From: Xylanimonas oleitrophica | Lineage (GTDB): Bacteria > Actinomycetota > Actinomycetes > Actinomycetales > Cellulomonadaceae | Length of the DNA: 64,000 bases | Reading direction: 5' to 3' | Assembly (NCBI RefSeq): GCF_003244315.1 | Contig: NZ_QKWH01000002.1 | Coordinates: 62,001 to 126,000 of the forward strand | Shown here: positions 9,163-18,422 of the stretch, in pieces | Numbering within the stretch: the first letter of the stretch is position 1 | Layout: every line of letters starts with the position of its first letter | Translations under genes and position numbers: made by a program | The notes under the pieces: generated by a model | Told to the model about the DNA's origin: nothing | Databases searched by the model: none | Seen by the model: only the letters and a program-made list of their open reading frames with translations

Positions 9163-10772
9163 TGTCGCTCGAGGCCGCACCGCGCCGCCGCGGTGCCTGG
9201 TTCTGGGACCGCCCGCTCGCCACCAAGTTCGCCACGGCGATGCTGGTGCTCGGCGGGGCCTTCTCGGTGGTGGGCGGGGCGGGAGCGCTCGCCCTCTGGC
9301 GGGCCGCCGACGACCTGGCCGAGATGTCCGAGCTCAACACCGAGCTCCAGCGCTCCTTCTCCGAGCTCCAGGTGGACCAGGCGCGCAGCCACCTGCTGCT
9401 CCACCGCGCCGCCGGGGCGGACGAGTCCACCCGGGCCCAGTACCTGACGTCCCTGAGCTGGGTCGACGACGACGTCAAGGCGCAGATCGCCGTCATCGAG
9501 CGGTTCCCCTCGGCGAGCACCCCGCAGTGGCACGACTTCCGGGACCGTTGGGACGCCTGGACCGCCTACCGTGACTCCACGCTGCTCCCGCTGGTCGAGG
9601 CCGGCGACGCCACCGCGTTCGACGCGGCGCTGGCGGCCGACGTCGCCGCCGACCCGGACTGGGCCGGGCGGGCCCTGGCGCTCGCCTCGGCGCAGACGGA
9701 CGCGGACGTCGTCGCCATCCAGCAGGCCGGGCAGACGCAGGCGCGCACCATGATCGCGGTGCTGGGCGTCACGTTCGTGGTCGCGGCGGCGCTGTCGGTG
9801 GCCCTCTCCGTCGCCATCGTGCGCCGCATCAACCGTTCGGTGCGCTCGGTGGGTGCCTCGCTCGAGGCGATGGGTGCCGGCGACCTCACGCAGCCGGCCG
9901 TCGTCGAGTCGCAGGACGAGATCGGCCGCATGGCCGCCTCCCTCAACGACGCCCAGCAGAACCTGCGCACCGTGCTGGCGGGCGTGGTCGAGACCTCTCG
10001 CTCGGTGGCCGCCGCGGCCGACGAGCTCTCCCAGGGCTCGGACGGCATGGCCGCCGGTGCCGAGGAGACGTCCGCCCAGGCGGGCGTGGTGGCCGCGGCC
10101 GCGGAGCAGGTCAGCCGCAACGTGCAGGCGGCGGCCGCCGGTGCCGAGCAGATGGGTGCCAGCATCCGCGAGATCGCGGAGAACGCGTCCCGGGCCGCGA
10201 AGGTCGCCGCCGAGGCCACCGGGGTCGCCGCCGAGACGAACGACCAGGTGGCCAAGCTGGGCACGTCCTCCCAGGAGATCGGCAACGTCGTCAAGGTCAT
10301 CACGTCGATCGCGGAGCAGACGAACCTGCTGGCGCTCAACGCGACCATCGAGGCGGCGCGCGCCGGGGAGGCGGGCAAGGGCTTCGCCGTCGTGGCCGGT
10401 GAGGTCAAGGACCTGGCGCAGGAGACGGCCAAGGCCACCGAGGACATCGCGCGGCGGGTCGAGGCCATCCAGGCCGACACCACCGGCGCGGTGGCCGCCA
10501 TCGGGGAGATCAGCCGCATCGTGGCCGAGATCAACGACTTCCAGCTGACCATCGCCTCGGCGGTGGAGGAGCAGACCGCCACGACGAACGAGATGTCGCG
10601 CTCGGTGAGCGAGGCAGCGGCAGGCTCGGGCGAGATCGCCGCCAACATCACCGGCGTCGCCGCCGCGGCCTCGCAGTCCTCGCAGACCGTGGCCGAGATC
10701 GGCACGTCGGTCACCTCGCTCGCCCAGGCGGCCGAGGACCTGCGCGAGAAGGTCGCGGCCTTCAGCTACTGA
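9162..10772 (+). CDS. Methyl-accepting chemotaxis protein (MCP 2), coupled to sugar-binding protein
   Basis: The 536-residue receptor begins at the ATG embedded in TGATG with the upstream lipoprotein gene, implying translational coupling. It has a membrane helix at about 17-42, an extracytoplasmic sensor of ~150 residues rich in helices (four-helix-bundle-like), a second helix near 194-216, HAMP, and a signalling domain with the conserved tip [20 protein letters not shown]. It ends VAAFSY. Gene order suggests that the sensor domain recognises the sugar-bound lipoprotein, as E. coli Trg does with galactose/ribose-binding proteins; this is inference. Part of its signalling domain is identical at DNA level to MCP 3. 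Confidence 0.94.
   Translation: MSLEAAPRRRGAWFWDRPLATKFATAMLVLGGAFSVVGGAGALALWRAADDLAEMSELNTELQRSFSELQVDQARSHLLLHRAAGADESTRAQYLTSLSWVDDDVKAQIAVIERFPSASTPQWHDFRDRWDAWTAYRDSTLLPLVEAGDATAFDAALAADVAADPDWAGRALALASAQTDADVVAIQQAGQTQARTMIAVLGVTFVVAAALSVALSVAIVRRINRSVRSVGASLEAMGAGDLTQPAVVESQDEIGRMAASLNDAQQNLRTVLAGVVETSRSVAAAADELSQGSDGMAAGAEETSAQAGVVAAAAEQVSRNVQAAAAGAEQMGASIREIAENASRAAKVAAEATGVAAETNDQVAKLGTSSQEIGNVVKVITSIAEQTNLLALNATIEAARAGEAGKGFAVVAGEVKDLAQETAKATEDIARRVEAIQADTTGAVAAIGEISRIVAEINDFQLTIASAVEEQTATTNEMSRSVSEAAAGSGEIAANITGVAAAASQSSQTVAEIGTSVTSLAQAAEDLREKVAAFSY
10374..10486 (+). repeat. 113-bp exact repeat shared by MCP 2 and MCP 3 (copy 1)
   Basis: These 113 bases are identical to 14277-14389 in MCP 3, reading GGCAAGGGCTTCGCCGTC onward. 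They encode the descending helix of the signalling hairpin. A second nearly identical block follows in both genes. Confidence 0.9.
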
Positions 10773-10794
10773 CGGGCCGGCTGTCCGCAGCACG

Positions 10795-10842
10795 CACGAC
10801 GGCGCCCCACCCGGTCCTGACACCGGGTGGGGCGCCGTCGTG
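10795..10842. terminator. 21-bp perfect hairpin between convergent genes
   Basis: Arms at 10795-10815 and 10822-10842 pair perfectly around a 6-nt loop. The hairpin lies between the stop of MCP 2 and the end of the convergent GGDEF-EAL gene, so it probably ends transcription from both sides. Confidence 0.8.
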
Positions 10843-10924
10843 CCGTGCTGGTGCTCGCCGCGGGGTCGCGATGGCCGCGTGCTTCGGCATGGTCGGCAGC
10901 GCTGCCGACGCCGGACGGTGCGGC

Positions 10925-12868
10925 TCAGATGCGCGGGCGCAGCGTGTTGAGCGCCTGCACGTACTGCGCGTCCTGCGGGCGCGGCTCGGGGCGCCCGTAC
11001 AGGTAGCCCTGGATCTCGGTGCAGCCGTCGTTGCGCAGCCGCTCGAGCTCCTGCTCGGTCTCGACGCACTCGGCCACGGTGGTCAGGCCCATCTCGCGGG
11101 CCATCGAGATCAGGGCGCGTACCACCGTCGCGGAGGCGGGGCTCTCGCTGGACTCACGGACGAACGAGCCGTCGATCTTGATCTTGTCGATGTGGAACGC
11201 GATCAGGTGCGAGAGGGAGGAGTACCCGGTGCCGAAGTCGTCGAGGGCCACGCGCACGCCCAGCGCGGTCAGCTCGGCGAGCTCCTGCGTGCTGGCCTCG
11301 GCCCTGGTGAACATCGCGGTCTCGGTGATCTCCAGCTCGAGCCGCCCCGCGGGGAGCCCGGAGGCCGCCAGGGCCTCGCGCACCTCGCCCACCAGGGTGC
11401 CGCGGCCGAGCTGCTCGGCCGAGATGTTGACCGCCACCCGTGCTCCGTCGGCCCAGGTGGTCGCGTCCTGGCAGGCGCGGGTCAGTACCAGGCGGCCGAG
11501 GTCACCGATGAGCCCCGACTCCTCGGCCACCGGGACGAACTGGTTCGGCGGCACCCAGCCGCGGTCGGCGTCGTGCCAGCGCACGAGCGCCTCGCGGGCG
11601 GTGACGCGGCCCGTCGTCGCGTCCACGATGGGCTGGTAGAAGACGAAGACGCGCTCCTCGTCGGCCAGGGCGCGCCGCAGGGCGGCCTCGAGGTCGATGC
11701 GGGCGGTCAGACGGCGCTCCATCTCCTGGTCGAACACCCGCACGGTGCCCTTGCCGGCGTCCTTCGCGGCGTACAGGGCGATGTCCGCGCGAGCCAGCAG
11801 CGCCTCGCCGTCGGTGCCGTGCGCGGGAGCCAGGGCGGCGCCCACGGACGCGCCGATCCGGGCGGTGCGGGCCGTGTCGAGGTCGTAGGGCTCGCTGAGC
11901 GTGGCGACGATCTCCGAGCCGAGGGCCTCGCCGCGCGCACGGTCGTCGTGGGGGAGGAGCACTGCGAACTCGTCGCCGCCCAGGCGTCCCACCGACACGC
12001 GGTGGCGGCGCGCGGTGCGCTCCAGGCGGCGCGCCACCTCGGCCAGCAGCACGTCGCCCGCCTGGTGGCCGAGGGTGTCGTTGACCGTCTTGAACCCGTC
12101 GAGGTCGACGAACAGCACGGTGGCGCGCGGGTCGGGACGGTCGAGGGCCGAGTCGAGCGCCTGCGTGATGGTGTACCGGTTCGGCAGGCGGGTGAGCGGG
12201 TCGTTGAGCGCGAGGTCGGTGATCTGGCGCTGGGAACGTCCCTCGCGCTCCTGCGCCAGGACCAGGCGCCGCAGGTTCCGCTCGCGCGAGCCGGCCACCG
12301 GCAGCGCGGCGGCGAGGAGGAACGCCGTCTCGAGCCCGACCGCGAGCAGGAGCGGCTCGCCCGAGACGGCGAGCACCAGCACGGCGACGCCGCCGGGCGC
12401 GAGCACGGCCAGCAGCATGCTGCGGCGCGAGTACGTCAGGCACACGAGGCAGGCCACGAGGGAGACGGTCGCGAAGTGGGCGACGTACACGCGCTCGGCG
12501 AGGTCGGCGTACCGGTAGAGCGCCAGGGCCCAGCCGACGAGCCAGACGGCCATCCACAGCACCGCCTGGCGGTTCCAGGTCAGCCCGCGGGTCACGGCCT
12601 GCTCCGTGACGCCCGGGGCGCGGCGTGCCAGGCGCAGGGCCACGACGACGACGGCGGCCGCGGTCACCGGGACCAGGCCGGCGAGCAGCACCACCGGCGG
12701 GACCCGGTGCTGCATCAGCACGGCGGTGACCCACACGTTGGCGGCGCAGGCCAGGTAGAGAGGGACGGCCGTGCGGCGCACCGACTCGAGCTGGGCGACG
12801 CGCAGCGCGACGGAGTCAGGTGGCAGCGCGCTCGCCGAGCGTGCCTTGGTCCACCTGCTGATCACCAT
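10925..12868 (-). CDS. Membrane GGDEF-EAL protein (cyclic di-GMP synthesis/breakdown)
   Basis: The protein may make and/or degrade c-di-GMP, the second messenger that sets motility against adhesion. About six hydrophobic segments occupy residues 10-190, forming an unrecognised membrane sensor. A GGDEF domain with intact GRLGGDEFAVLL follows, and then an EAL domain keeping REALVRW, DDFGTGYSSLSHL and KIDGSFV, so both active sites look complete. The ATG at 12868 is preferred (647 residues) because GAGGGA stands upstream at good spacing; the frame extends 18 codons further up without a good ribosome site. The gene is transcribed towards MCP 2 and divergently from MCP 3, amid chemotaxis genes, suggesting motility control. 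Confidence 0.93.
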   Translation of the reverse strand: MVISRWTKARSASALPPDSVALRVAQLESVRRTAVPLYLACAANVWVTAVLMQHRVPPVVLLAGLVPVTAAAVVVVALRLARRAPGVTEQAVTRGLTWNRQAVLWMAVWLVGWALALYRYADLAERVYVAHFATVSLVACLVCLTYSRRSMLLAVLAPGGVAVLVLAVSGEPLLLAVGLETAFLLAAALPVAGSRERNLRRLVLAQEREGRSQRQITDLALNDPLTRLPNRYTITQALDSALDRPDPRATVLFVDLDGFKTVNDTLGHQAGDVLLAEVARRLERTARRHRVSVGRLGGDEFAVLLPHDDRARGEALGSEIVATLSEPYDLDTARTARIGASVGAALAPAHGTDGEALLARADIALYAAKDAGKGTVRVFDQEMERRLTARIDLEAALRRALADEERVFVFYQPIVDATTGRVTAREALVRWHDADRGWVPPNQFVPVAEESGLIGDLGRLVLTRACQDATTWADGARVAVNISAEQLGRGTLVGEVREALAASGLPAGRLELEITETAMFTRAEASTQELAELTALGVRVALDDFGTGYSSLSHLIAFHIDKIKIDGSFVRESSESPASATVVRALISMAREMGLTTVAECVETEQELERLRNDGCTEIQGYLYGRPEPRPQDAQYVQALNTLRPRI

Positions 12869-13070
12869 GCTCGTCACTTCCCTCGCTTCGCTGCGGCGCA
12901 GCCTCGGGAGACCCATCGGCACGTGTCAGCTTCCGTGAAGGGCCCTGGGGGGAGGGGCGGCCGGACTTCGCCCGTCAGAAAGACGGCGGGTCGACCTTCA
13001 CATCGGCCCCAGGTGACCGATGAGAGGGGCGCCCACGGAAGGGCACTCCCGTCCCACTCATGGAGGAACC

Positions 13071-14675
13071 ATGGCCGACGCCGGCACGCTTGCGCGACCG
13101 TCGAAGCTCGTCCTGCGGACGATCGGTGCGAAGGTCTTGGCCGCGCTCGCCGTCGTCATCGTCGCCCTGCTCGTCATCAACACCGTGGCCTACGCGGGGC
13201 TGACCTCGGCGCAGGAGCGTGCCGAGGACGCGTACGAGCACAGCCTCGTGCCGATCGTCGCGCTGAGCGAGATCCAGCGCTCCTACCAGGGTGACCGTGC
13301 CCGGGTGATCCAGTACGGCATCGCCGACGAGGAGACGCGCGCAGAGCTGCGCAGCGAGCTCGTCGAGCGTCGCCAGGACCTGGACGCGCAGATCGAGGCC
13401 TACCGTGACAACGCCGTCTCGCAGGACGCGGTGGACGACATCGACGCTGCGCTGGACGCCTACTACGACGCCGCGCTCGACACGCTGATCCCGCTGGCCG
13501 ACGCCGGTGACGCGGCCGGGTTCGCCACCTACTTCCAGGAGACGATCCGTCCGCTGACGACGGACGTCGTCGAGGCGATCCAGGCCGAGGCCACCGGCCA
13601 GGCCGACCGGGCCGCGGCCGAGAACACCGAGGGCAGCGCCGAGATCGCCTCCACGGTGGTGCGCATGCTGGTGGTGGGTGTGCTCGGTGTCGTGCTCTCC
13701 GTGGTGTTCGTGCTGCTGCTGACCCGCTCGATCACGCGACGCATGCACGTGCTGCGGGGGGCGCTCGAGCGGGCGGCCGCCGGCGACCTGACGCCGCCGC
13801 CCGCGGTGGGGGGCAACGACGAGATCGCGACGCTGGCGCAGACGCTGAGCGTGACGCTGGAGCGCCAGCGCGAGGTGATCGCGGGCGTCACCGAGACCTC
13901 CGCATGGGTCGCCTCTGCGGCGCAGGAGCTGTCGGCCGGCTCGGGGCAGGTCGCCGCCGGTGCCGAGGAGACGTCCGCCCAGGCGGGCGTGGTCGCTGCG
14001 GCAGCCGAGCAGGTCAGCCGCAACGTGCAGGCCGTGGCCGCCGGTGCCGAGCAGATGGGTGCCAGCATCCGCGAGATCGCCCAGAACGCCGCCGAGGCCG
14101 CCAAGGTGGCCGCGCAGGCGACCGCCGCGACCAAGGACGCCAACGAGGCCGTGTCGCGCCTCGGGTCCTCCAGCGAGGAGATCGGCAACGTGGTCAAGGT
14201 CATCACGTCGATCGCGGAGCAGACGAACCTGCTGGCGCTCAACGCGACCATCGAGGCCGCCCGGGCGGGCGACGCCGGCAAGGGCTTCGCCGTCGTGGCC
14301 GGTGAGGTCAAGGACCTGGCGCAGGAGACGGCCAAGGCCACCGAGGACATCGCGCGGCGGGTCGAGGCCATCCAGGCCGACACCACCGGTGCCGTGGGCG
14401 TCATCGGCCTCATCGACCAGATCGTGGCGCAGATCAACGACTTCCAGCTGACCATCGCCTCGGCGGTGGAGGAGCAGACCGCCACGACGAACGAGATGTC
14501 GCGCTCGGTCAGCGAGGCAGCGGCAGGCTCGGGCGAGATCGCCGCCAACATCACCGGCGTCGCCGCGTCCGCCTCGCAGTCCTCGCAGACGCTGGGGCAG
14601 ATCGGCAGCTCGGTGGAGGACCTGGCGCGGATGGCGGCCGACCTGCGCGCACGCGTCTCCGCCTTCACCTACTGA
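13071..14675 (+). CDS. Methyl-accepting chemotaxis protein (MCP 3)
   Basis: The 534-residue receptor starts at an ATG with a strong GGAGG 5 bases upstream. A first membrane helix (about 20-43) is followed by an extracytoplasmic four-helix-bundle-like sensor of ~150 residues containing a [14 protein letters not shown]-type terminal helix, a second membrane helix (about 200-222), HAMP, and the conserved signalling hairpin. It ends VSAFTY. The signalling domain is almost identical to those of MCP 1 and MCP 2 while the sensor domains differ, indicating that these receptors share one kinase array but sense different signals. cheB follows 41 bp downstream. Confidence 0.94.
   Translation: MADAGTLARPSKLVLRTIGAKVLAALAVVIVALLVINTVAYAGLTSAQERAEDAYEHSLVPIVALSEIQRSYQGDRARVIQYGIADEETRAELRSELVERRQDLDAQIEAYRDNAVSQDAVDDIDAALDAYYDAALDTLIPLADAGDAAGFATYFQETIRPLTTDVVEAIQAEATGQADRAAAENTEGSAEIASTVVRMLVVGVLGVVLSVVFVLLLTRSITRRMHVLRGALERAAAGDLTPPPAVGGNDEIATLAQTLSVTLERQREVIAGVTETSAWVASAAQELSAGSGQVAAGAEETSAQAGVVAAAAEQVSRNVQAVAAGAEQMGASIREIAQNAAEAAKVAAQATAATKDANEAVSRLGSSSEEIGNVVKVITSIAEQTNLLALNATIEAARAGDAGKGFAVVAGEVKDLAQETAKATEDIARRVEAIQADTTGAVGVIGLIDQIVAQINDFQLTIASAVEEQTATTNEMSRSVSEAAAGSGEIAANITGVAASASQSSQTLGQIGSSVEDLARMAADLRARVSAFTY
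14277..14389 (+). repeat. 113-bp exact repeat shared by MCP 2 and MCP 3 (copy 2)
   Basis: This segment is identical to 10374-10486. The identity covers synonymous positions and suggests recent gene conversion or duplication rather than protein-level constraint alone. Confidence 0.9.
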
Positions 14676-14716
14676 CCCGCACCCGTGCGGCCCTCCGGGG
14701 CCGAGCAGGAGGAACC

Positions 14717-15814
14717 ATGACTCCCATCAGGGTGCTGGTGGTCGACGACTCCGTCGTCATCCGCCGACTGGTGACGGACGCGCTCTCGCGCGACCCCGGC
14801 ATCGAGGTCGTCGGTGTGGCCGCCAACGGCAAGATCGCCGTCAACAAGGTCGAGCAGCTCGCGCCCGACGCCATCACGATGGACGTCGAGATGCCCGAGA
14901 TGAACGGCATCGAGGCGGTCCGCGCGCTGCGGCGCGCGGGCCACCGCATGCCGATCGTGATGTTCTCGACCCTGACCGACCGCGGGGCCGAGGCCACGCT
15001 CGACGCTCTCGCCGCCGGCGCCACCGACTACGTCACCAAGCCCGCCAACGTGGGCAGCCTGGCGCAGTCGCTGGCGCGGGTCTCCGAGGAGCTCGTGCCG
15101 CGGCTGCACGCGCTCGTGCCGGGTCGTGGCCCGAGCGTCCGTACCCCGGGGCCTGCCCCGGCGACGGCGCCCCGCGCCCCGCGGCTGCCCGTCGTGCTGC
15201 TCCCGCCGCCCCCGCCGCGCCCCGTGCGGGCCGTGGTCGTCGGGTCCTCGACCGGCGGGCCCGAGGCCCTCTCGCAGGTGCTCGGCTCCCTGACCCGGCC
15301 GCCGTCGGTGCCCGTGCTCGTCGTCCAGCACATGCCGCCCCTGTTCACCCGGCAGCTCGCCACCCGGCTCGACCGGCTGGGCCCCGCCCGGGTCGTGGAG
15401 GCCACCGGCGGCGAGAGCCTCGAGGCGGGCACCGTTTACATCGCCCCCGGAGACCACCACCTGGTGCTGCGCCGTGAGGGCGGGCGCCTCGTCACGGCCC
15501 TGGACGACCGCCCCCCGGTGAACTACTGCCGGCCCTCGGTCGACGTCCTCTTCGACTCCGTCGCCGACCACCTCGGCGGTGACGTGCTCGCCGTGGTGCT
15601 CACCGGCATGGGCAGCGACGGGCGCACCGGCGTGCGGCGCCTCGTCGAGGCCGGTGCCACCGCCGTCGTGCAGGACGAGCAGTCGGCCGTCGTGTGGGGC
15701 ATGCCGGGCGCCGTGGCACTGGCGGGCCTGGCCCACCAGGTGCTGCCCCTGCCCGAGATCGCGGGAGCCGTGGAACGCCACCTGTCGGGTGCCCAGCTGG
15801 GGAGGACGGCATGA
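14717..15814 (+). CDS. cheB: Chemotaxis protein-glutamate methylesterase CheB
   Basis: CheB removes methyl groups from (and deamidates) MCP signalling helices, resetting receptors during adaptation. The 365-residue protein has an N-terminal receiver domain with phospho-acceptor Asp56 (ITMDVEMPEMNG), a Pro/Arg-rich linker (about 130-170), and the C-terminal esterase domain. The catalytic triad motifs are GSSTGGPEAL (Ser), VQHMP (His) and GMGSDG (Asp). GGAGGAACC before the ATG supports the start. The stop overlaps cheR by 4 bp, so the antagonistic methylesterase and methyltransferase are made together. Confidence 0.97.
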   Translation: MTPIRVLVVDDSVVIRRLVTDALSRDPGIEVVGVAANGKIAVNKVEQLAPDAITMDVEMPEMNGIEAVRALRRAGHRMPIVMFSTLTDRGAEATLDALAAGATDYVTKPANVGSLAQSLARVSEELVPRLHALVPGRGPSVRTPGPAPATAPRAPRLPVVLLPPPPPRPVRAVVVGSSTGGPEALSQVLGSLTRPPSVPVLVVQHMPPLFTRQLATRLDRLGPARVVEATGGESLEAGTVYIAPGDHHLVLRREGGRLVTALDDRPPVNYCRPSVDVLFDSVADHLGGDVLAVVLTGMGSDGRTGVRRLVEAGATAVVQDEQSAVVWGMPGAVALAGLAHQVLPLPEIAGAVERHLSGAQLGRTA

Positions 15815-16716
15815 GCCTGTCGGCGGAGAGCTTCGAGCACGTGGCGGACCTGGTGCTGCGTCGCAGCGCCATCCGCCTCGCCCCCGGCAAGGAGTACCTG
15901 GTCGAGACGCGCCTGCTCGGCATGGCCCGCGAGCGCGGCCTGGCCGACGTCGAGGAGCTGGTGCGTCAGGTGCGCGCGAGCGGTACCGAGGCAGACCGGG
16001 AGCGGATCGTCGAGGAGCTGACCACCAACGAGACCTCGTGGTTCCGCGACCAGCTGCCGTTCGAGTCGCTGCGCGAGCACGTGCTGCCGCGCATCGTCGC
16101 CGAGCGGGGGCCGGCCGCGCGCGTGCGCGTCTGGTCGGCGGCCTGCTCCACGGGCCAGGAGCCGTACTCGATCGCGATGACCGCGGCCGAGGTGCTGCCC
16201 CCCACCGCGTCCGTCGAGATCCTTGCCACCGACCTGTCGGACCAGGTGCTGGCGCAGGCCCGCAGCGGCACCTACAGCCAGCTGGAGATCAACCGTGGCA
16301 TGCCCGCGTCGATGATGGTCCGCCACCTGGTGCGCTCCGGCGCCCAGTGGCAGGTGAACCCCGACCTGCGCCGCAGCGTCACGTTCCGCAAGCACAACCT
16401 GCTGGACATGCTGCCCCTCGGGCCGTTCGACATCGTCTTCCTGCGCAACGTCCTCATCTACTTCGACGTCGCCGTCAAGCACGACATCCTGCGCAGGGTC
16501 GCCCGCGTCATGGCGCCCGGCGGCGTCCTGGTCCTCGGGTCCGCGGAGACGGTGTTCGGCATGGACGGCGAATGGAGCCGCGTGCAGGCCGGGCGCGGCT
16601 CGCTGTACGTGGTGCAGCGGCCTGCGACGGGCGCCGTCCCGTCCGTGGCCACCGGCATGACCCACACCCACCGAGCGGCGGTCGTACCCGCCCTGGCCCG
16701 AGGAGGGCAGGAATGA
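15811..16716 (+). CDS. cheR: Chemotaxis protein methyltransferase CheR
   Basis: CheR transfers methyl groups from S-adenosylmethionine to glutamates in MCPs. The 301-residue protein shows the N-terminal helical domain, then NETSWFRD (family signature), the SAM-binding WSAACSTGQEPYSIAM, and FDIVFLRNVLIYFD. No pentapeptide-binding tail is seen. Its ATG sits in an ATGA overlap with cheB, with GGAGGAC in front. The stop overlaps cheY in the same way, extending the coupled series to 18422. Confidence 0.97.
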   Translation: MSLSAESFEHVADLVLRRSAIRLAPGKEYLVETRLLGMARERGLADVEELVRQVRASGTEADRERIVEELTTNETSWFRDQLPFESLREHVLPRIVAERGPAARVRVWSAACSTGQEPYSIAMTAAEVLPPTASVEILATDLSDQVLAQARSGTYSQLEINRGMPASMMVRHLVRSGAQWQVNPDLRRSVTFRKHNLLDMLPLGPFDIVFLRNVLIYFDVAVKHDILRRVARVMAPGGVLVLGSAETVFGMDGEWSRVQAGRGSLYVVQRPATGAVPSVATGMTHTHRAAVVPALARGGQE

Positions 16717-17096
16717 GAGCACTGGTGATCGACGACTCGCGTGCGATGCGGCGGATCGTCTCCGGGATCCTGAAGGACCTGGGACTGGAACCGTACGAGG
16801 CGGAGCACGGGCAGGCGGCCCTCGCCCTGCTCGAGGACGGCCTGGACCCGGCCCTCGCGTGCGTCGACTGGAACATGCCCGTGATGGACGGTCTGACGTT
16901 CGTGACCTCCGTGCGGGCGCGTCCCCAGTGGCGGTCCATGACCCTCATGATGGTCACGACCGAGTCGGAGCAGTCGCAGATCGTGCGTGCCCTGGCGGCC
17001 GGCGCCCACGAGTACCTCATCAAGCCGTTCACGCCCGACGCGATGCGAGCCAAGCTCGAGATCCTGGGCCTCGTCCGGACGGAGACCCACGCATGA
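16713..17096 (+). CDS. cheY: Response regulator CheY (copy 1)
   Basis: The single-domain receiver of 127 residues carries phosphorylated-CheY signals to the flagellar switch or acts as a phosphate sink. The acidic pair is at Asp7-Asp8, the phospho-acceptor is Asp52 (CVDWNMPVMDG), Thr83 is in VTTESE, and the conserved Lys104 lies in YLIKPFTP. The start lies in a 4-bp overlap with cheR after AGGAGGGCAGGA. A CheX-type phosphatase gene follows directly, and the pair is repeated downstream, so either this copy or the second may be the motor-binding one. Confidence 0.93.
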   Translation: MRALVIDDSRAMRRIVSGILKDLGLEPYEAEHGQAALALLEDGLDPALACVDWNMPVMDGLTFVTSVRARPQWRSMTLMMVTTESEQSQIVRALAAGAHEYLIKPFTPDAMRAKLEILGLVRTETHA

Positions 17097-17578
17097 GCCC
17101 TATCGCCGTCGGTGAGCGGGAGATCTTCGAGATCGCTCGCGAGGTGTTCGACGCCATGATCCCCGGTGGGGGAGCGCTCGAGGAGTGGCACGGCGACCTG
17201 CCCGTGCAGCACGAGCCGCTCACCGCGTGGGTCGCGTTCCACGGCCCGTTCTCCGGTCGCGCGGTGCTCAGCTCGGAGCGGGGCACCGTGGACGACCTGG
17301 CGAGCGCGCTGCTGGGCCTCGGCCCGGACGCCGTCGTGGGCGACGAGGACCGCCTCGACGCGTTCGGCGAGATCGCCAACATGGTGGGCGGCAACCTCAA
17401 GTCGCTGCTGCCGTTCCCCGGCACCCTGGGCCTGCCCGAGGTCGCCGCCGAGCCGCCCGCGGACGGCGTCCTGCTGGAGAAGCTGCGGCTCTCCTGGGGA
17501 GGCCGCCCCATCGTCATCACCCTGTGGTCGACGGACTCTGCCGCCGCGGCCCTGAGCGAAGGGAGCACCCTGCAATGA
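17093..17578 (+). CDS. cheX: CheX-family CheY phosphatase (copy 1)
   Basis: CheX/CheC/FliY proteins dephosphorylate CheY-P. This 161-residue protein carries the family active-site pattern D/S-x3-E-x2-N: Asp89, Glu93 and Asn96 in LDAFGEIANMVGGNL. A conserved Pro follows about 20 residues later. The rest fits the two-layer CheX fold (GRAVLSSE near 56-62). It overlaps cheY copy 1 by 4 bp and its stop overlaps a second CheY. No CheZ is present in the window, so this is the likely signal-termination enzyme. The assignment is by motif and context, without a search. Confidence 0.8.
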   Translation: MSPIAVGEREIFEIAREVFDAMIPGGGALEEWHGDLPVQHEPLTAWVAFHGPFSGRAVLSSERGTVDDLASALLGLGPDAVVGDEDRLDAFGEIANMVGGNLKSLLPFPGTLGLPEVAAEPPADGVLLEKLRLSWGGRPIVITLWSTDSAAAALSEGSTLQ

Positions 17579-17937
17579 TCCGAGCACTCGTGACCGACGA
17601 CAGCCGCGTGATGCGGCAGATCGTCATCCGCACGCTGCGTCAGGCCGGCTATGAGTGGGAGATCCGCGAGGCCGCCAACGGCGCCGAGGCGCTGGAGGCC
17701 ATCCGGGAGGACGAGCCGGACGTCGTCCTGTCCGACTGGAACATGCCGGAGATGACCGGCATCGACCTGCTGCGGCGCCTGCGCGCCGAGGGGTACGGGA
17801 CGCCGTTCGGGTTCGTGACCTCCGAGGGCTCCCCGGAGATGCGGCAGACGGCGGAGGCGGCCGGTGCGCTGTTCCTCATCGCCAAGCCGTTCACGCCGGA
17901 GGCGTTCCGCGACGTCATCGAGCCGGTGCTCGCATGA
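17575..17937 (+). CDS. Response regulator, CheY-like (copy 2)
   Basis: The 120-residue single-domain receiver has acidic residues Asp8-Asp9, phospho-acceptor Asp54 (LSDWNMPEMTG), Thr82/Ser83 in FVTSEGSP, and Lys104 in LIAKPFTP. It differs from copy 1 in most surface positions and has Glu-rich loops, so it is not a recent duplicate. The start overlaps the preceding CheX gene by 4 bp; the stop overlaps the next gene by 4 bp. It may act as the motor-binding CheY, a phosphate sink, or a regulator of the CheX-like partner. Confidence 0.9.
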   Translation: MIRALVTDDSRVMRQIVIRTLRQAGYEWEIREAANGAEALEAIREDEPDVVLSDWNMPEMTGIDLLRRLRAEGYGTPFGFVTSEGSPEMRQTAEAAGALFLIAKPFTPEAFRDVIEPVLA

Positions 17938-18422
17938 GCGCAGAGACGCCGCTGCCGAACGCGCAGGAGCTGCGCGAGCTGGCCGAGGGTCTCCTGGGGC
18001 GTGAGGTCGACGTCCTGACGGGCGGGAGCATGGTGGACCCGGCCGCCGAGGGCGGTGCGCTGGTCGGCACGTACGTGGACCGGGGGATGCGCCTGCAGGC
18101 CCTGGTCCTGTTCGACCTGCCGCTCGCCGCGCACATGGGGGCCGCCATCGGTCTCATCCCGGCCGGGGCGTCGGAGGACGCCGCGGAGGGGGGCTTCCTG
18201 CCGCACAACCTGGCCGAGAACGCGGCGGAGGTGCTCAACGTCGTCGCTTCGCTGTTCAACACCGAGACGTCGCCGCACCTGCGCCTGGACACGGTCTACC
18301 TGCCGGGGGAGGCGCTGCCGAACGACGTGCAGCCCTGGGTGATGTCGTACGTGCGCCGGATGGACCTGGACGTGAGCGTCGCCGGGTACGGCAAGGGCCG
18401 CTGGTCCGTGCTCGTGCTCTGA
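17934..18422 (+). CDS. CheC/CheX-like protein (copy 2)
   Basis: The 162-residue protein is not an obvious match to a named family, but it contains NLAENAAEVLNVVASLFN, in which Glu99 and Asn102 reproduce the E-x2-N core of CheC/CheX phosphatases. The preceding D/S position holds Glu95, and Pro124 lies 22 residues after the Asn, as in the family pattern. Placement directly after a second CheY, with a 4-bp overlap, mirrors the cheY-cheX pair just upstream. A divergent CheX-like phosphatase or CheY-binding protein is inferred. It closes the chemotaxis operon. Confidence 0.6.
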   Translation: MSAETPLPNAQELRELAEGLLGREVDVLTGGSMVDPAAEGGALVGTYVDRGMRLQALVLFDLPLAAHMGAAIGLIPAGASEDAAEGGFLPHNLAENAAEVLNVVASLFNTETSPHLRLDTVYLPGEALPNDVQPWVMSYVRRMDLDVSVAGYGKGRWSVLVL

